64,000 bases of DNA from PALSA-693 sp963780345 (GTDB lineage Bacteria > Actinomycetota > Acidimicrobiia > Acidimicrobiales > Palsa-688): assembly GCA_963780345.1 (NCBI GenBank), contig CAWABU010000002.1, forward strand, positions 868,001 to 932,000, read 5' to 3'. The notes under the pieces are model-generated. The model did no database searches. It saw nothing but the letters and a program-made list of their open reading frames with translations, and was not told where the DNA came from. Within the stretch, counting starts at the first letter, position 1. Each line of letters opens with the position of its first letter. The position numbers and the translations under genes are program-made. This document shows positions 8,322 to 18,353 of the stretch, one piece after another.

Positions 8322-8606
8322 TCACTCATCGTCGGTAGGTCGGTCGGTACTTCCAACATTCTTCGGCAGTGGGACCACGTATTCCGCTCCACGGGCTCCG
8401 ATCACGTGATCCTCGAAGGCATGGGCAAGCTCATCAAACTTGTGCATAATCGTGCTGAGGTAGTCTGGTGCGTCAATCTCACGTGTAAGTTCTTCGATTG
8501 TCGGTAGGTCGCGGACCATAGACATCGCTTCGTCATAGAGCGCTCTCAGGTGAGCTGGGACGGTATCCTTGGCCGTATCGTCCCAGTCCGAGCAATCCTC
8601 GTCCAT
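8322..8606 (-). CDS. Small acidic hypothetical protein
   Basis: This is 94 aa with an excellent ribosome site (AAGGAGGACGTCGT) before ATG 8606. The N-terminus is very acidic (MDEDCSDWDDTAKD). The middle is helical (HLRALYDEAMSMVRDLPTI, EELTREIDAPDYL, IMHKFDELAHAFEDH). The C-terminus is proline- and Asp-rich. It starts the minus-strand unit that continues with the LigD-PE gene. Unrecognised; perhaps a regulatory partner. Confidence 0.6.
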   Translation of the reverse strand: MDEDCSDWDDTAKDTVPAHLRALYDEAMSMVRDLPTIEELTREIDAPDYLSTIMHKFDELAHAFEDHVIGARGAEYVVPLPKNVGSTDRPTDDE

Positions 8607-9060
8607 ACGACGTCCTCCTTGGTCTCATCGATATTTGATCGGCGTCAGTCACACGTATCGCACTAGCCCGATGCTGGCAACAGTATGTGACAAGTTGGAC
8701 AGTAGTTGGGGCGCCGAGGCAGCTGTCCCCCCCGTTCCCGGTGCCGGTGGCAGCCTGAGGGGAGCTCTCTTAAAGTTGCCAGGAGATGGAGCGCGATCGG
8801 ACGCCGACAACGCTCCGACGAGCGGGGTAAGGGGCATGGCGATCGACATCGCGTTCGACTTTCAGGACGGACGCCGGCGGCAATGATCCCGATTCGCACA
8901 GTCCTACGCTCCGTCGTTACCACCGGCTCTTGTACGGTGGCGCCCCTTCCCAGCGACGCTCCCGGCGAGGCTCCGTCGGGATCGCAGTCGTTCATACCCG
9001 TCCGACTGGCATCCGCTCAGGTGGCGTTGCTAAGCCAGGGGGAAGCGCGGGAGGTCGAAA
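8607..9060. other. Divergent intergenic region
   Basis: Located between the minus-strand unit starting at 8606 and the SRPBCC gene starting at 9061. It should hold promoters for both. The ribosome site of the latter (GGGAGGTCGAA) is visible. No further gene was recognised. Confidence 0.4.
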
Positions 9061-9485
9061 TGGGCTTCGAGTTTGTGATCGGTATCAACGCTTCCGAAGA
9101 GCGGGTCTGGGCGGCACTGACTGACGTCGAGCACTGGCCCTAGTGGATGTCCTCTATGACTTCGGCCACCCGGTTAGACAGCGGAGCCCTTGGCGTTGGT
9201 AGCCAGGCGCGGATCAAGCAGCCCAAGCTCGGCACGATGACCTGGACCGTCACAGAACTCACGCCTGGTCACTCCTTCGCCTGGGAGGCCAAACGGCCCG
9301 GCCTGACGCTCGTTGCGGGCCACTACCTCAGCTCCGGGAGCAACGGGACAATGAGCCTCACACTCACAGTGGAACAGAAGGGTCCCGTCGGGCGTCTGTT
9401 CGAACCCCTCACGAAGAAGTCGGCCAAGCGATACGTCCAGCTCGAAGCTGAAGGCCACAAGCGCCGGGCGGAAACGCCCGACTAA
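9061..9485 (+). pseudogene. SRPBCC (START-like) family gene interrupted by an amber codon
   Basis: The frame starting at ATG 9061, behind GGGAGGTCG, reads MGFEFVIGINASEERVWAAL and TDVEHWP, then TAG at 9141-9143. It continues uninterrupted as WMSSMTSATRLDSGALGVGS, ARIKQPKLG and W-VTELTPGHSFAWE to a stop at 9485. Joined this is an about 140-residue SRPBCC/polyketide-cyclase-like fold; the N-terminal A-x-x-E-x-V-W-x-A-L-x-D-V-x-x-W-P-x-W pattern is the family's opening. The TAG occupies the residue between P and W, often Glu in relatives. These proteins bind hydrophobic ligands in a helix-grip pocket. Translation could restart at ATG 9147, but that product would lack the first strand and helix. 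Confidence 0.72.
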
Positions 9486-9719
9486 CCGCAAAATCGGGCC
9501 TGCGCCGCCCCGAAAAAGCGATGGATAGCAACTGCCTCCGCCGTGCCGTGCGGCCGCACCCCAGCCCGGCGTAATGGGGCAGCCCGCGCTCTGCACTACG
9601 ACAGGCGACTACGGCATCAACTTGGCGATGATCCCGTACATCCGCCTCCGGGCCCGCTTCTCCCGTCCGGTATCCCAGAAGCCGACGGGGAGATCGGCAC
9701 CGACGCGTCCCCTCCAGTC

Positions 9720-10040
9720 CCCCTGCGACTCGGTATCGCCATGTGCCAGGATGTGCCTGATGCCGAGCCTCTGGGTCACCGGGCCCGACGGTGCCCTCAT
9801 CCCGCCGAGCTCACCAACGCGGCCAACGATTCCACCATGTTCGTGCCGTTGGTCGAAGCCACCGAAGCGAATCTGGCCGCTGCGGGCCAGGCCGATCCGC
9901 CCGACGCCTACGCGGCCGACGCCGGCTACTGGAATGTCGCCAACGCCACCTTCCACTCCGACGCCGAGATACTCATCGCCCCCATGCCCGCTACCCAAGG
10001 GATCACCGCCTGGACCTCGATCACTGTCTGGGGCACACTG
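9720..10040 (+). pseudogene. IS1182-family transposase fragment
   Basis: Within a plus-strand frame, residues AELTNAANDSTMFVPLVEAT, EANLAAAGQADPPDAYAADAG, YWNVANA and ILIAPMPATQGIT match the central part of IS1182-type DDE transposases, including the A-D-A-G-Y-W motif with the second catalytic Asp. Both ends are missing: upstream the coding frame is lost, and downstream it runs into unrelated sequence. A second IS1182 fragment lies at 56690-57231. Inactive debris. Confidence 0.65.
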
Positions 10041-10512
10041 CGGAACCGGTGTTATCTCGAGCGGCCGACCCGAGAGCCTTGTACGAGAAGGCCCCGTAAG
10101 TCATTGACATGCCCTCGCGGGGCTGCCTACGCCACGTGCCGGACCGAAGGCGGCCCGGAGGAAGGGGGTTGCCGTGGGTCAAGTCGGCGGCAGCGCTCCA
10201 GTGAACGTGTTCACGACGGAGGCTCGAACCCCCTTGAACTACATCAACGACGGGTCTCAAGAGGCTCCAGATATCCGGCGATCGGCTTGCTGGTGACCTG
10301 GGTGACGCCTTCTTCGTCGGTCGGTTGCCGGAAACTGGCTCGGCCGCGATCAGCAATCGCGCAAGGAATGCGACCCGTCGGAAGGCATCGGCAGGGCCGA
10401 GCCTTCCACGACCAAGGCGCCTTCGAGGGTGAACTGGCCGGTGTGGTCACTACTAGGCAGGACAGCCACGATGACACGCCTTCGGTCGTGAAGAGCACGG
10501 CAGTAACGAGGT
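10041..10512. other. No gene recognised
   Basis: Sequence between the IS1182 and MobF relaxase fragments. Several frames are open on both strands, but none has recognisable character. A GGGGGTTCGAGCC string on the minus strand (around 10217) resembles a tRNA T-arm but has no tRNA around it. Confidence 0.35.
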
Positions 10513-11460
10513 TTACATCCCCATTTCGATGCCACGATCACCGGTGCGTTCACGCGACTTGGGTTCCGGCCATGCCGGCGGCCGTCGGACTTGCGGGCGG
10601 TCGTACTCGTCGAGTCGGCCCCGGTACCGGTCGAGTTCGGCGCCGATGGCGGCTCGCATCCGTTCGTTTTCCGACCCAGTCCTCTCATGGGCGGCGATGG
10701 CGAGCACGTTGGCCCGCTCCCGCTGATCTAGCTCCTGCTCCTGCTGCTGAGCGTCGGCGGAGGCCGGTAGGCCAGTGTCGATCGCCCATCGAGGCCGACG
10801 CTCCTGCTTCCAGTCGGCCGTGAGGTCCTCGACGGCCACGGCGGTGTCGTCTGCGGTGGTGTAGATGTGGGTCGCCTCCCGTGCTCTGGACATGGCCACG
10901 TAGGCCAACTCTCGGCCGCCGCCGTCGGTTAGCACATGTCCGTTGTCGACGGTGGCGCCTTGCGAGCGGTGAACAGTGGTGGCATAGCCGAGGGCGAGAC
11001 GGTCGAGCTCGTCGCCCCGAATCCCCGCTAATAGCCGGCCGTCGTCGGCTCGCAGGTCGATCATCTGCCACGCCTCGTTGACCGCGATCACCGTGGCGCG
11101 CTCCGAGTTCACCATCCCAACACCCGGGATCGGAGCGGTAGCGATCACGTGGTCGCCGATGGCCATGCCATGGACTTCGGGCCCGGCGACTCGGCCTTGC
11201 TCGACCATCACCTCCCGGGCAAGCCGGTTCAACTCGGCGACGTTGCTCCGCTGGTAGGCGAAAAGGGCGGCGTCATGGCCAGCATCGATGTCGATCGCCC
11301 AGCCTTCGACGGCCCGGCGCAACGTCCAGTCCTGGTCGCGCTGGGTGTGGATCCGGCCGTGCTGGTAATACCAGCTGGCCGCGACGCCGACGTTGCCGGC
11401 TCGCAGTTGTTCGAGCGCAGCGCGCACGGCGGATTCCCTTCTATCTCCTGCGACTGCTTC
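10513..11460 (-). pseudogene. C-terminal fragment of a MobF/TraA-type conjugative relaxase-helicase
   Basis: The recognisable region (about 315 codons; the frame is open up to 11580) carries late helicase motifs of TraA/MobF relaxases. These are RAGNVGVAASWYYQHGRI, SNVAELNRLAREVM, GDHVIATAPIP, GDELDRLALGYATTVHRSQGA (motif V-like) and AYVAMSRAREATHIYTT (motif VI). The relaxase domain with its HUH histidines and catalytic tyrosine, and the Walker A motif, are absent. The C-terminal charged tail ends at 10513. MobF proteins nick oriT and unwind the plasmid strand during conjugation; this fragment cannot. A more degraded second copy lies at 34514-35480. Confidence 0.75.
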
Positions 11461-11834
11461 GAACGCAGCGCGAGGAACACCCGTCATCTGTCGACAGGCG
11501 GAGTCGGGCTCCGCCGGCGCAGGGGAATTTCGCCTCTCCGCCCGTAATATTCGAGGGCCAACCCAGGATGAGCATCGCATCTTTCCAACACCGTCTGCTT
11601 GTGATACTCAATCCCAGCAGACCCCATCCGCCTCATATGTGCCATCACCCAGGCCCCCCACGAGCCGCACACCCAACCGCCGTTAGGCCCACAACGGCCT
11701 CAGACCTAAACCACCCCAAAAGGCTCCGCTGCTCGTAGAGAGCTCGACTAGGAGCGGATCTCCCAGGCCAGCTGCCTACCCTTGCGGGTCCTGCAGCACC
11801 TGTGTCGAGCTGGCGGCGATGGAAGACCGCTCCG

Positions 11835-11923
11835 GATAGCTTGCGCGCCCACCACGGAGGTGAGTGTGGTCACCCGCATAGCTGCGTCCATCGGGGGGAA
11901 CGAGGACCGGCGCGCAAGCTATC
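11835..11923. repeat. 15-bp perfect inverted repeat, in the 11461-11962 gap
   Basis: GATAGCTTGCGCGCC (11835-11849) and its exact complement GGCGCGCAAGCTATC (11909-11923) flank 59 bp. They could be the ends of a miniature element or a cruciform/operator upstream or downstream of the regulator at 11963-12550. No gene was recognised in the rest of the gap. Confidence 0.6.
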
Positions 11924-11962
11924 CCGAGAGGTTTCCAAGCAGCAGCGCACGACCACACCGCC

Positions 11963-12550
11963 TCAGGACAGCCAGGACTCTACATAAACAATGGTGTCAT
12001 AGCGTGTGTCGTTCCACGAGCGACGAAAGTCCTCGCGTCGCAGACGGATGCAGTCGCCTACCCTTAGTCGCTTCCGCTCATTGTCGGTAAACTCCAGTTC
12101 AAGGGCTCCTTTCAGGATCAAATAGAAATTCTCACCCCCTATCCGCCACTGGTAGTCGGATACATCAATGGTGCCGCCTGGTTCGAATGTCATGATGCAC
12201 CGGGACATCTTTCCATTGTCGGCACCCAAGAGAACCTGCGTTCGAACGTTGCCGTCGCTGAGCAAGCGCTGGCACTCGTCTCTTCGCAGAACTTTCCGGT
12301 GAGGTACGTCGCTCTCTTGTGAGTAAGCATCGGCTGGCTGCATCAGCTGAGTGAGAGTGATTCCAAGACCATCAACGAGTCTGACGAATCGCCCCAAACT
12401 GATGTCACTCTTTCCTTTCTCCACCAGCGAAAGGAAGGACGACGAGAGGCCGGTCGCCGCGGCCAGGTCCGCCAGCGAAAGGTCAGCCTCTATCCGGGCA
12501 CATCGGAGTCGATCACCCAACCCGTCGAGCGCAAGTGAGTCAGTAATCAC
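11963..12550 (-). CDS. XRE-type transcriptional regulator with C-terminal cupin domain
   Basis: This is 195 aa from a GTG at 12550. Residues about 10-65 are an HTH_3 domain (LRCARIEADLSLADLAAATG, LSSSFLSLVEKGKSDIS). About 110-190 form a cupin (EPGGTIDVSDYQW, GGENFYLILKGALELEF, LRVGDCIRLRREDF). The one-HTH-plus-cupin design (SinR/PuuR-like) usually senses a small metabolite and represses catabolic or transport genes. It lies directly 3' of the minus-strand carboxyltransferase gene (stop at 12671) on the same strand, so it may be the last gene of that operon and its local regulator. Confidence 0.85.
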   Translation of the reverse strand: MITDSLALDGLGDRLRCARIEADLSLADLAAATGLSSSFLSLVEKGKSDISLGRFVRLVDGLGITLTQLMQPADAYSQESDVPHRKVLRRDECQRLLSDGNVRTQVLLGADNGKMSRCIMTFEPGGTIDVSDYQWRIGGENFYLILKGALELEFTDNERKRLRVGDCIRLRREDFRRSWNDTRYDTIVYVESWLS

Positions 12551-12651
12551 AATAGCTTCTTCAGATGCAAGAGTTCCGGCGCCCCGGCGACCACAGGATG
12601 GCCGATCTTCTCGACGGCGGTGAGCTTCAGGTATTTCATTTTCGTTTTCAG

Positions 12652-14182
<1,531 letters not shown>

Positions 14183-14205
<23 letters not shown>

Positions 14206-15763
14206 TCTTTGCGGTCCGAACCGGGGGCGGCCCCATGAGACGAAGGAGCCGCTCGACTCGCTGGCGCGTCTCAGCCGGGTCGACCACATCATCGAAATCG
14301 CTGTCGCCCGCCGCCTTGGCCCCGCTCGCCGGAGCGAACTGGATGCTAGGCCAGGCCAGCCGCAACGCCGGCACCGAAGCGCTGTTGCCGAAACCGGTCA
14401 TGGCGAACGAGGCGAGACCGTGTCCCCGCCCGATCTGGACGCTGAAGAGGGGAACGGTCCGGTGATGATGCGCCAGCAACGGGCGGGCGTGATGCCGGGT
14501 TATGCCAGGTTGCACGCGGCGCTGCTCGCCCTCGCCAGCGCTAACCACAAACCCGGGCGTATCCACCAACGAGAGCATCGGACGCTCGTAGGCGTCGCAC
14601 AGCTCCACGAAGCGAGCGATCTTGTCTGCCGCGCCCTGATCGATCGCACCTCCGATCTCACACGCGGGCTGGCTCGCGAGCACACCGACGGTCCGACCAC
14701 CGACGCGCGCGAAGGCGGTGATCACCGACGTGCTGGCCTTCGGCCGCAACTCGAAGGCGCTGGCGTCGTCGACGATTGCGTCGATCACCTCGTGCATGTC
14801 GTACCGGCCGTGGTCAGGCACGAGCGAGCGGATTCGCGCCGCCGACGATGACGGCTGACCGGTCGGTTGGTCATGCAGGAATGACAAGATCCGCCGGGCC
14901 GCGGCGATCGCCTGCGGCTCGTCGTCGACGAGAAGGTCGATGCCGCCGGTGAGTTCGTGCATCTCGACCGGGGCCAACTCCTGATGCGTCAGTCGGATCC
15001 CCAGCGCCGCTTCGACCATCGGCGGTCCACCCATCCCGATCGACGAGCCTCTGGTCGCGATGACCAGGTTGGACAACCCGGCCAGGCTGGCATGACCCGC
15101 ATACGAGGGCCCCGAGACGATGGCGATCGTCGGCACCCACCCGGACAGCTCGGCCATGCCGTCGAAGTAGCCGAAGCGTCCGATGGAGCCGTTGATGTCG
15201 ATCTTCTCGACCGTCGCAGCCAGCGGGTCCGACGCCCGGCTACCGCCCCCATCCGCGAACAGCACGACCGGCCATCGATGCTCACGGGCCAGCGCGATGA
15301 GTCGCTGGATCCGCCCTGCGCCGTAGCCGCCGCCGCGGTCGGTGTAATCGGTTGACGATGTGATTACCGGGTATCCGTGGACGGTGCCGACGAAGTCGAC
15401 ACCGCCCTTGGTCGGAAGCCAGCCATCCGTGGGCGAGTACGCCTCGATCCCTCCGTACTCAACACCCGAACCCTCGTCCAGAAGTAGCCCGATCCGCTCA
15501 CGCGGCATCAAGAAACCGGCGCAGTGTCGGGCATCGACGACCTCTTGGCGAGCCCAGTCCTTCGACCGGTCCCGCGCCACAACCAGCGCCGCCACTCGCT
15601 GGTCGATCATCCGATTTGGCCCCGCCGGCTCAGCTTCGGAAGCGAGGGTCAGCCGCCCATCTCCTGGGTGACTGTCGGGACCGGCGTTATCCCCCGGACC
15701 GCGGCCTTCGTCCGTCTCCGGACCGGTTCCGCCCCCGCCCTGCTCTTCGCCAGCCAGGGTCAC
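14183..15763 (-). CDS. Acyl-CoA carboxylase carboxyltransferase subunit, second type
   Basis: This is 526 aa from a GTG at 15763 whose GTGA overlaps the stop of the lipoprotein gene, implying translational coupling. The first about 50 residues are low-complexity Gly/Pro/Glu; the conserved domain starts around MIDQRVAALVVARDRS, so ATG 15610 is an alternative start. Family marks are PRERIGLLLDEGSGVEYGGI, IVSGPSYAGHASLAGLSNLVIA, ASQPACEIGGAIDQGAADK, FVELCDAYERPMLSLVDTPG and SVQIGRGHGLASFAMTGFG. It probably pairs with the 12671-14161 subunit. This gene is missing from the second repeat copy, where only its last about six codons remain (about 21460-21484). Confidence 0.85.
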
Positions 15764-17085
15764 CCGCCGATCTCCTTGGTGACGGTCGGGACCTGGACCA
15801 TCTCGCTGACCGCGGTCTGGGTCCAGTTCTTGTTCTGGATCTGGGCCACTCCGGCCGAGTCGATCTTCCAGACCGTCCAGCCGAAGTCGAAGATACGCGT
15901 CTCACCTGGCACGCCCGAGCCCTTGGCGTTGAACGTCGTCGGGGCCAGAACCCCGGTCTGGTAGTTCGTCATCTGATTCAGGGCGTTCCACTCCGACGCC
16001 CCCGTCAGAGCCCGACCGCTGCCGAGGACGTTCTTCGCCCCGGCCAGCGCCACCTGCAGCGCCGCCCACATGTTGGACGAGAAACCGGTCACCACCCCGC
16101 CCGAGTCGTACTTCTTGATGGCGGCGTTGATGTTCTGGATCACCGGCGACCACGTATCGGACGGGGTCAGCGACGGGCCGGTAATGATCATGCCGGTCGC
16201 GGCCGAGCCCATCTGCTGGATGACCTGCGGCCCGGCCGCGCTGAAGGTAGTAAAGATCTTGTCGGTGGCCGACTGCTGGCGCAGGGCCTGCACGGCCGAG
16301 ACCAGCTGGTTGCCGGTCAGTACCGCGGCCAGGCAATCGGCCCCCTTGGCCAGGACCGCCGCCACCGGCGCCGCCGAAGAGGGCGTGGACGGATCCAGGA
16401 ACTGGGTGGGCACGCTCTTGGCATCGGACGCGTGGCCGCTGCCAATGATCATGGCCGCCGTGATAGTGGTCGAAAGAGCTCCCACGTCGGCGAGGATGCC
16501 GGGCTTCTTGCAGTTCTGGAGTCGCATCTCGTCACCAAGCTCCACGTAATACGGGACGGCGCCCTGGAGCGGGAAATCACCCGGATCCGTGTCCGCCCCA
16601 GGCTCGCAGGCACAGAAATCGACCACCGGGATCTTGGCCGCGTCGGTAACCGGGAAATCGGCATAACCCTGGATCTCCCCGACGAAGGCGGCTACGTGCG
16701 ACGAGACGCCGCTTCGATAGCACGACGCGGCGAGATTCGGATTGGCCTGCGTGTCGCAGAAGATCAACTTGACCGGGTGTCCGTCGACGCCCCCGCTGGC
16801 ATTGACCGACTTCGCCTCCGCATCCGTCGCCGGCTTCGCCTCCGGGGTGGAAGCTGGACCGGTCAAAGACGACAACACCATCATCGTGATAGGAGAACCC
16901 GTCGCCGTCGACGAGGCCGCCGAACCTGCCGGCGCCGTCCCTCCCGCCGGCGCGGTGGTCGCGCTTGATGATTTGGCGGAACCACTCCCACACCCGGCGA
17001 CCAGGCCCACCCCGGCCAGAACCGCCAACCCCGCGGTCAACCCACGACCCCGACCGGCCAACCCAAATCCAGACCAGCGCTTCAT
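15760..17085 (-). CDS. Branched-chain-type ABC transporter substrate-binding lipoprotein, copy A
   Basis: The preferred start is ATG 17085, because AGGAGGGAG sits just upstream of it and inside the alternative start at 17103; this gives 441 aa. An N-terminal basic/hydrophobic signal ends in the lipobox LVAGC at about residue 32, so it is a lipid-anchored extracytoplasmic protein. A Ser/Thr/Ala/Gly linker follows, then a LivK/Peripla_BP_6 fold (ITMMVLSSLTGP, NASGGVDGHPVKLIFCDTQA, ILADVGALSTTITAAMI). It should capture the organic substrate for the LivFHMG importer at 22907-26372. The protein is identical to that at 21563-22888. Its stop overlaps the start of the next carboxyltransferase gene. 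Confidence 0.92.
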   Translation of the reverse strand: MKRWSGFGLAGRGRGLTAGLAVLAGVGLVAGCGSGSAKSSSATTAPAGGTAPAGSAASSTATGSPITMMVLSSLTGPASTPEAKPATDAEAKSVNASGGVDGHPVKLIFCDTQANPNLAASCYRSGVSSHVAAFVGEIQGYADFPVTDAAKIPVVDFCACEPGADTDPGDFPLQGAVPYYVELGDEMRLQNCKKPGILADVGALSTTITAAMIIGSGHASDAKSVPTQFLDPSTPSSAAPVAAVLAKGADCLAAVLTGNQLVSAVQALRQQSATDKIFTTFSAAGPQVIQQMGSAATGMIITGPSLTPSDTWSPVIQNINAAIKKYDSGGVVTGFSSNMWAALQVALAGAKNVLGSGRALTGASEWNALNQMTNYQTGVLAPTTFNAKGSGVPGETRIFDFGWTVWKIDSAGVAQIQNKNWTQTAVSEMVQVPTVTKEIGG

Positions 17086-17194
17086 GCCGCTCTCCCTCCT
17101 CATCTAGGACCTTTCTGCAATCGGTATCTGGTGGTGAACCGTCCCGAGATAGGCGTCAATCACCTCGGGGTGCCTCCGGATCTCCTCTGCGGGG
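15760..17194. repeat. Long direct repeat R2, copy A (lipoprotein plus LivG tail)
   Basis: About 1.43 kb matches 21563-22997 (offset 5803 bp). I saw no differences between the two copies by eye. It covers the lipoprotein gene and the last about 29 codons of LivG. The left boundary is the shared stop codon of the lipoprotein gene. The right boundary falls inside the LivG coding sequence after ATCTCCTCTG. Confidence 0.9.
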
Positions 17195-18353
17195 CAGCCA
17201 GTGCGCCCAATACCAGGTCATTGTCGTCGCCAAGCCTGGGCGCGTGCTTTCGGAGCGCCCACGGCGAGCCCGTCATCTTGAATGGCGCGCCAGGCTGGAC
17301 AAAGGTACCGGCTGGATGCGGTACCTCTTCCAGGAATCCCCGAGCCACGTGCTGGGGCAGTGTAAGCACCTCCGCCATGGTCGGCGAGATCGAGATGGCA
17401 ATGCCTCGCTTCTGCCCCTCGTTGAGGAGCCACTCTCGATCGTGCTGCATGGTCCACCGCGTGATCCGTACCTTCAGCTCGGCTGCGCGGCCGGGAATGC
17501 GCAGATCCTCGACCCGGGAGTAGCGCGGATTCTCGAGGAGATCCTCGAAGTGGGCCCATTCGCAAAAGGCAGTCCAGTTCGGCTGGAAAAGGATGTTGAT
17601 CCAGATCCAGCCGTCCTTGCATTGGAACATACCGTACGGCAATGAACGATTACCGGTACGTGTGAACGACGTGCTCGTGTCGTCACTGCCGCGATAGACA
17701 TCCTGCCCAGCGCAGGTCACGAAGGCTTCCATGGCGGAGACGTCGACGTACTGCCCGAGACCACTAGCGCTCCGGGAGCAGACCGCAAGCATCGTCGCCG
17801 CTGCCCCACAGACGCCGGCAACATAGAATGACAGCTGGGCGCCGGATCGTAGTGGCTCTCGCTCGGGATATCCGCCCTGCACCATCCACCCGGCATAGGC
17901 CTGCCTGACGATGTCCGGTGCCCGATAATGGGCGTATGGGCCGCTCTGGCCGAAGGGCGTCAGGGCAGTGTAGACGAGCTGTGGATTCGCTGCTGCCAGG
18001 ACCTCATAACCGAGACCTAACTCTTCCATTGTGCCTGGAGGAGAGTTCTCAATCAAGACGTCAGCATCACGGGCCAGGTCGCGCAGCGCATCCCGATCTT
18101 CGGCGAGCGACAGATCGAGGACGATACCTTCCTTGTTGGCGTTGAGATAGAGAAATAGGCCGCTCGCCTCGGAATCCGGAGTATCGTTCGGGAACGGGCC
18201 GGCGAGACGGGCCGGATCGCCCTCTGGAGGCTCGACCTTGATTACACGAGCGCCGAGATCGGCAAGCAACTTCGTTGCGAACGGACCATCCGTCCCGGTC
18301 GTCAGATCGACAACCTTGAGATGCGAGAGTGCCAGAGCCGCCTGAGCGTTCAC
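17160..18353 (-). CDS. CaiB/BaiF family CoA-transferase, non-catalytic-type half (C-terminus replaced)
   Basis: This is 397 aa from a GTG at 18353 that overlaps the TGA of the upstream partner gene (GTGA). Family III CoA-transferase marks include LKVVDLTTGTDGPFATKLLA, DLGARVIKVEPPEGD, ANKEGIVLDLS, DVLIENSPPGTMEELGLGYE and LGQYVDVSAMEA. Where the family's catalytic Asp is expected (x-D-x-x-A-G before the long helix) it has GAQLSFYVAG, without Asp. The last nine residues (QRRSGGTPR) are read from the antisense of the duplicated LivG tail, so the native C-terminus was cut off by the repeat junction at about 17194. It probably forms a heteromer with the 18350-19720 product. Confidence 0.85.
   Translation of the reverse strand: MNAQAALALSHLKVVDLTTGTDGPFATKLLADLGARVIKVEPPEGDPARLAGPFPNDTPDSEASGLFLYLNANKEGIVLDLSLAEDRDALRDLARDADVLIENSPPGTMEELGLGYEVLAAANPQLVYTALTPFGQSGPYAHYRAPDIVRQAYAGWMVQGGYPEREPLRSGAQLSFYVAGVCGAAATMLAVCSRSASGLGQYVDVSAMEAFVTCAGQDVYRGSDDTSTSFTRTGNRSLPYGMFQCKDGWIWINILFQPNWTAFCEWAHFEDLLENPRYSRVEDLRIPGRAAELKVRITRWTMQHDREWLLNEGQKRGIAISISPTMAEVLTLPQHVARGFLEEVPHPAGTFVQPGAPFKMTGSPWALRKHAPRLGDDNDLVLGALAAPQRRSGGTPR

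Noticed and set aside
10200..10260. tRNA-like T-arm (GGGGGTTCGAGCC on the minus strand)
   Set aside because: No acceptor, D or anticodon stem can be built around it, and it would not fold as a tRNA.
15616..16968. Long plus-strand reading of 450 codons opposite the lipoprotein gene
   Set aside because: Low-complexity Arg/Gly-rich antisense shadow; the minus strand encodes a clear lipoprotein.
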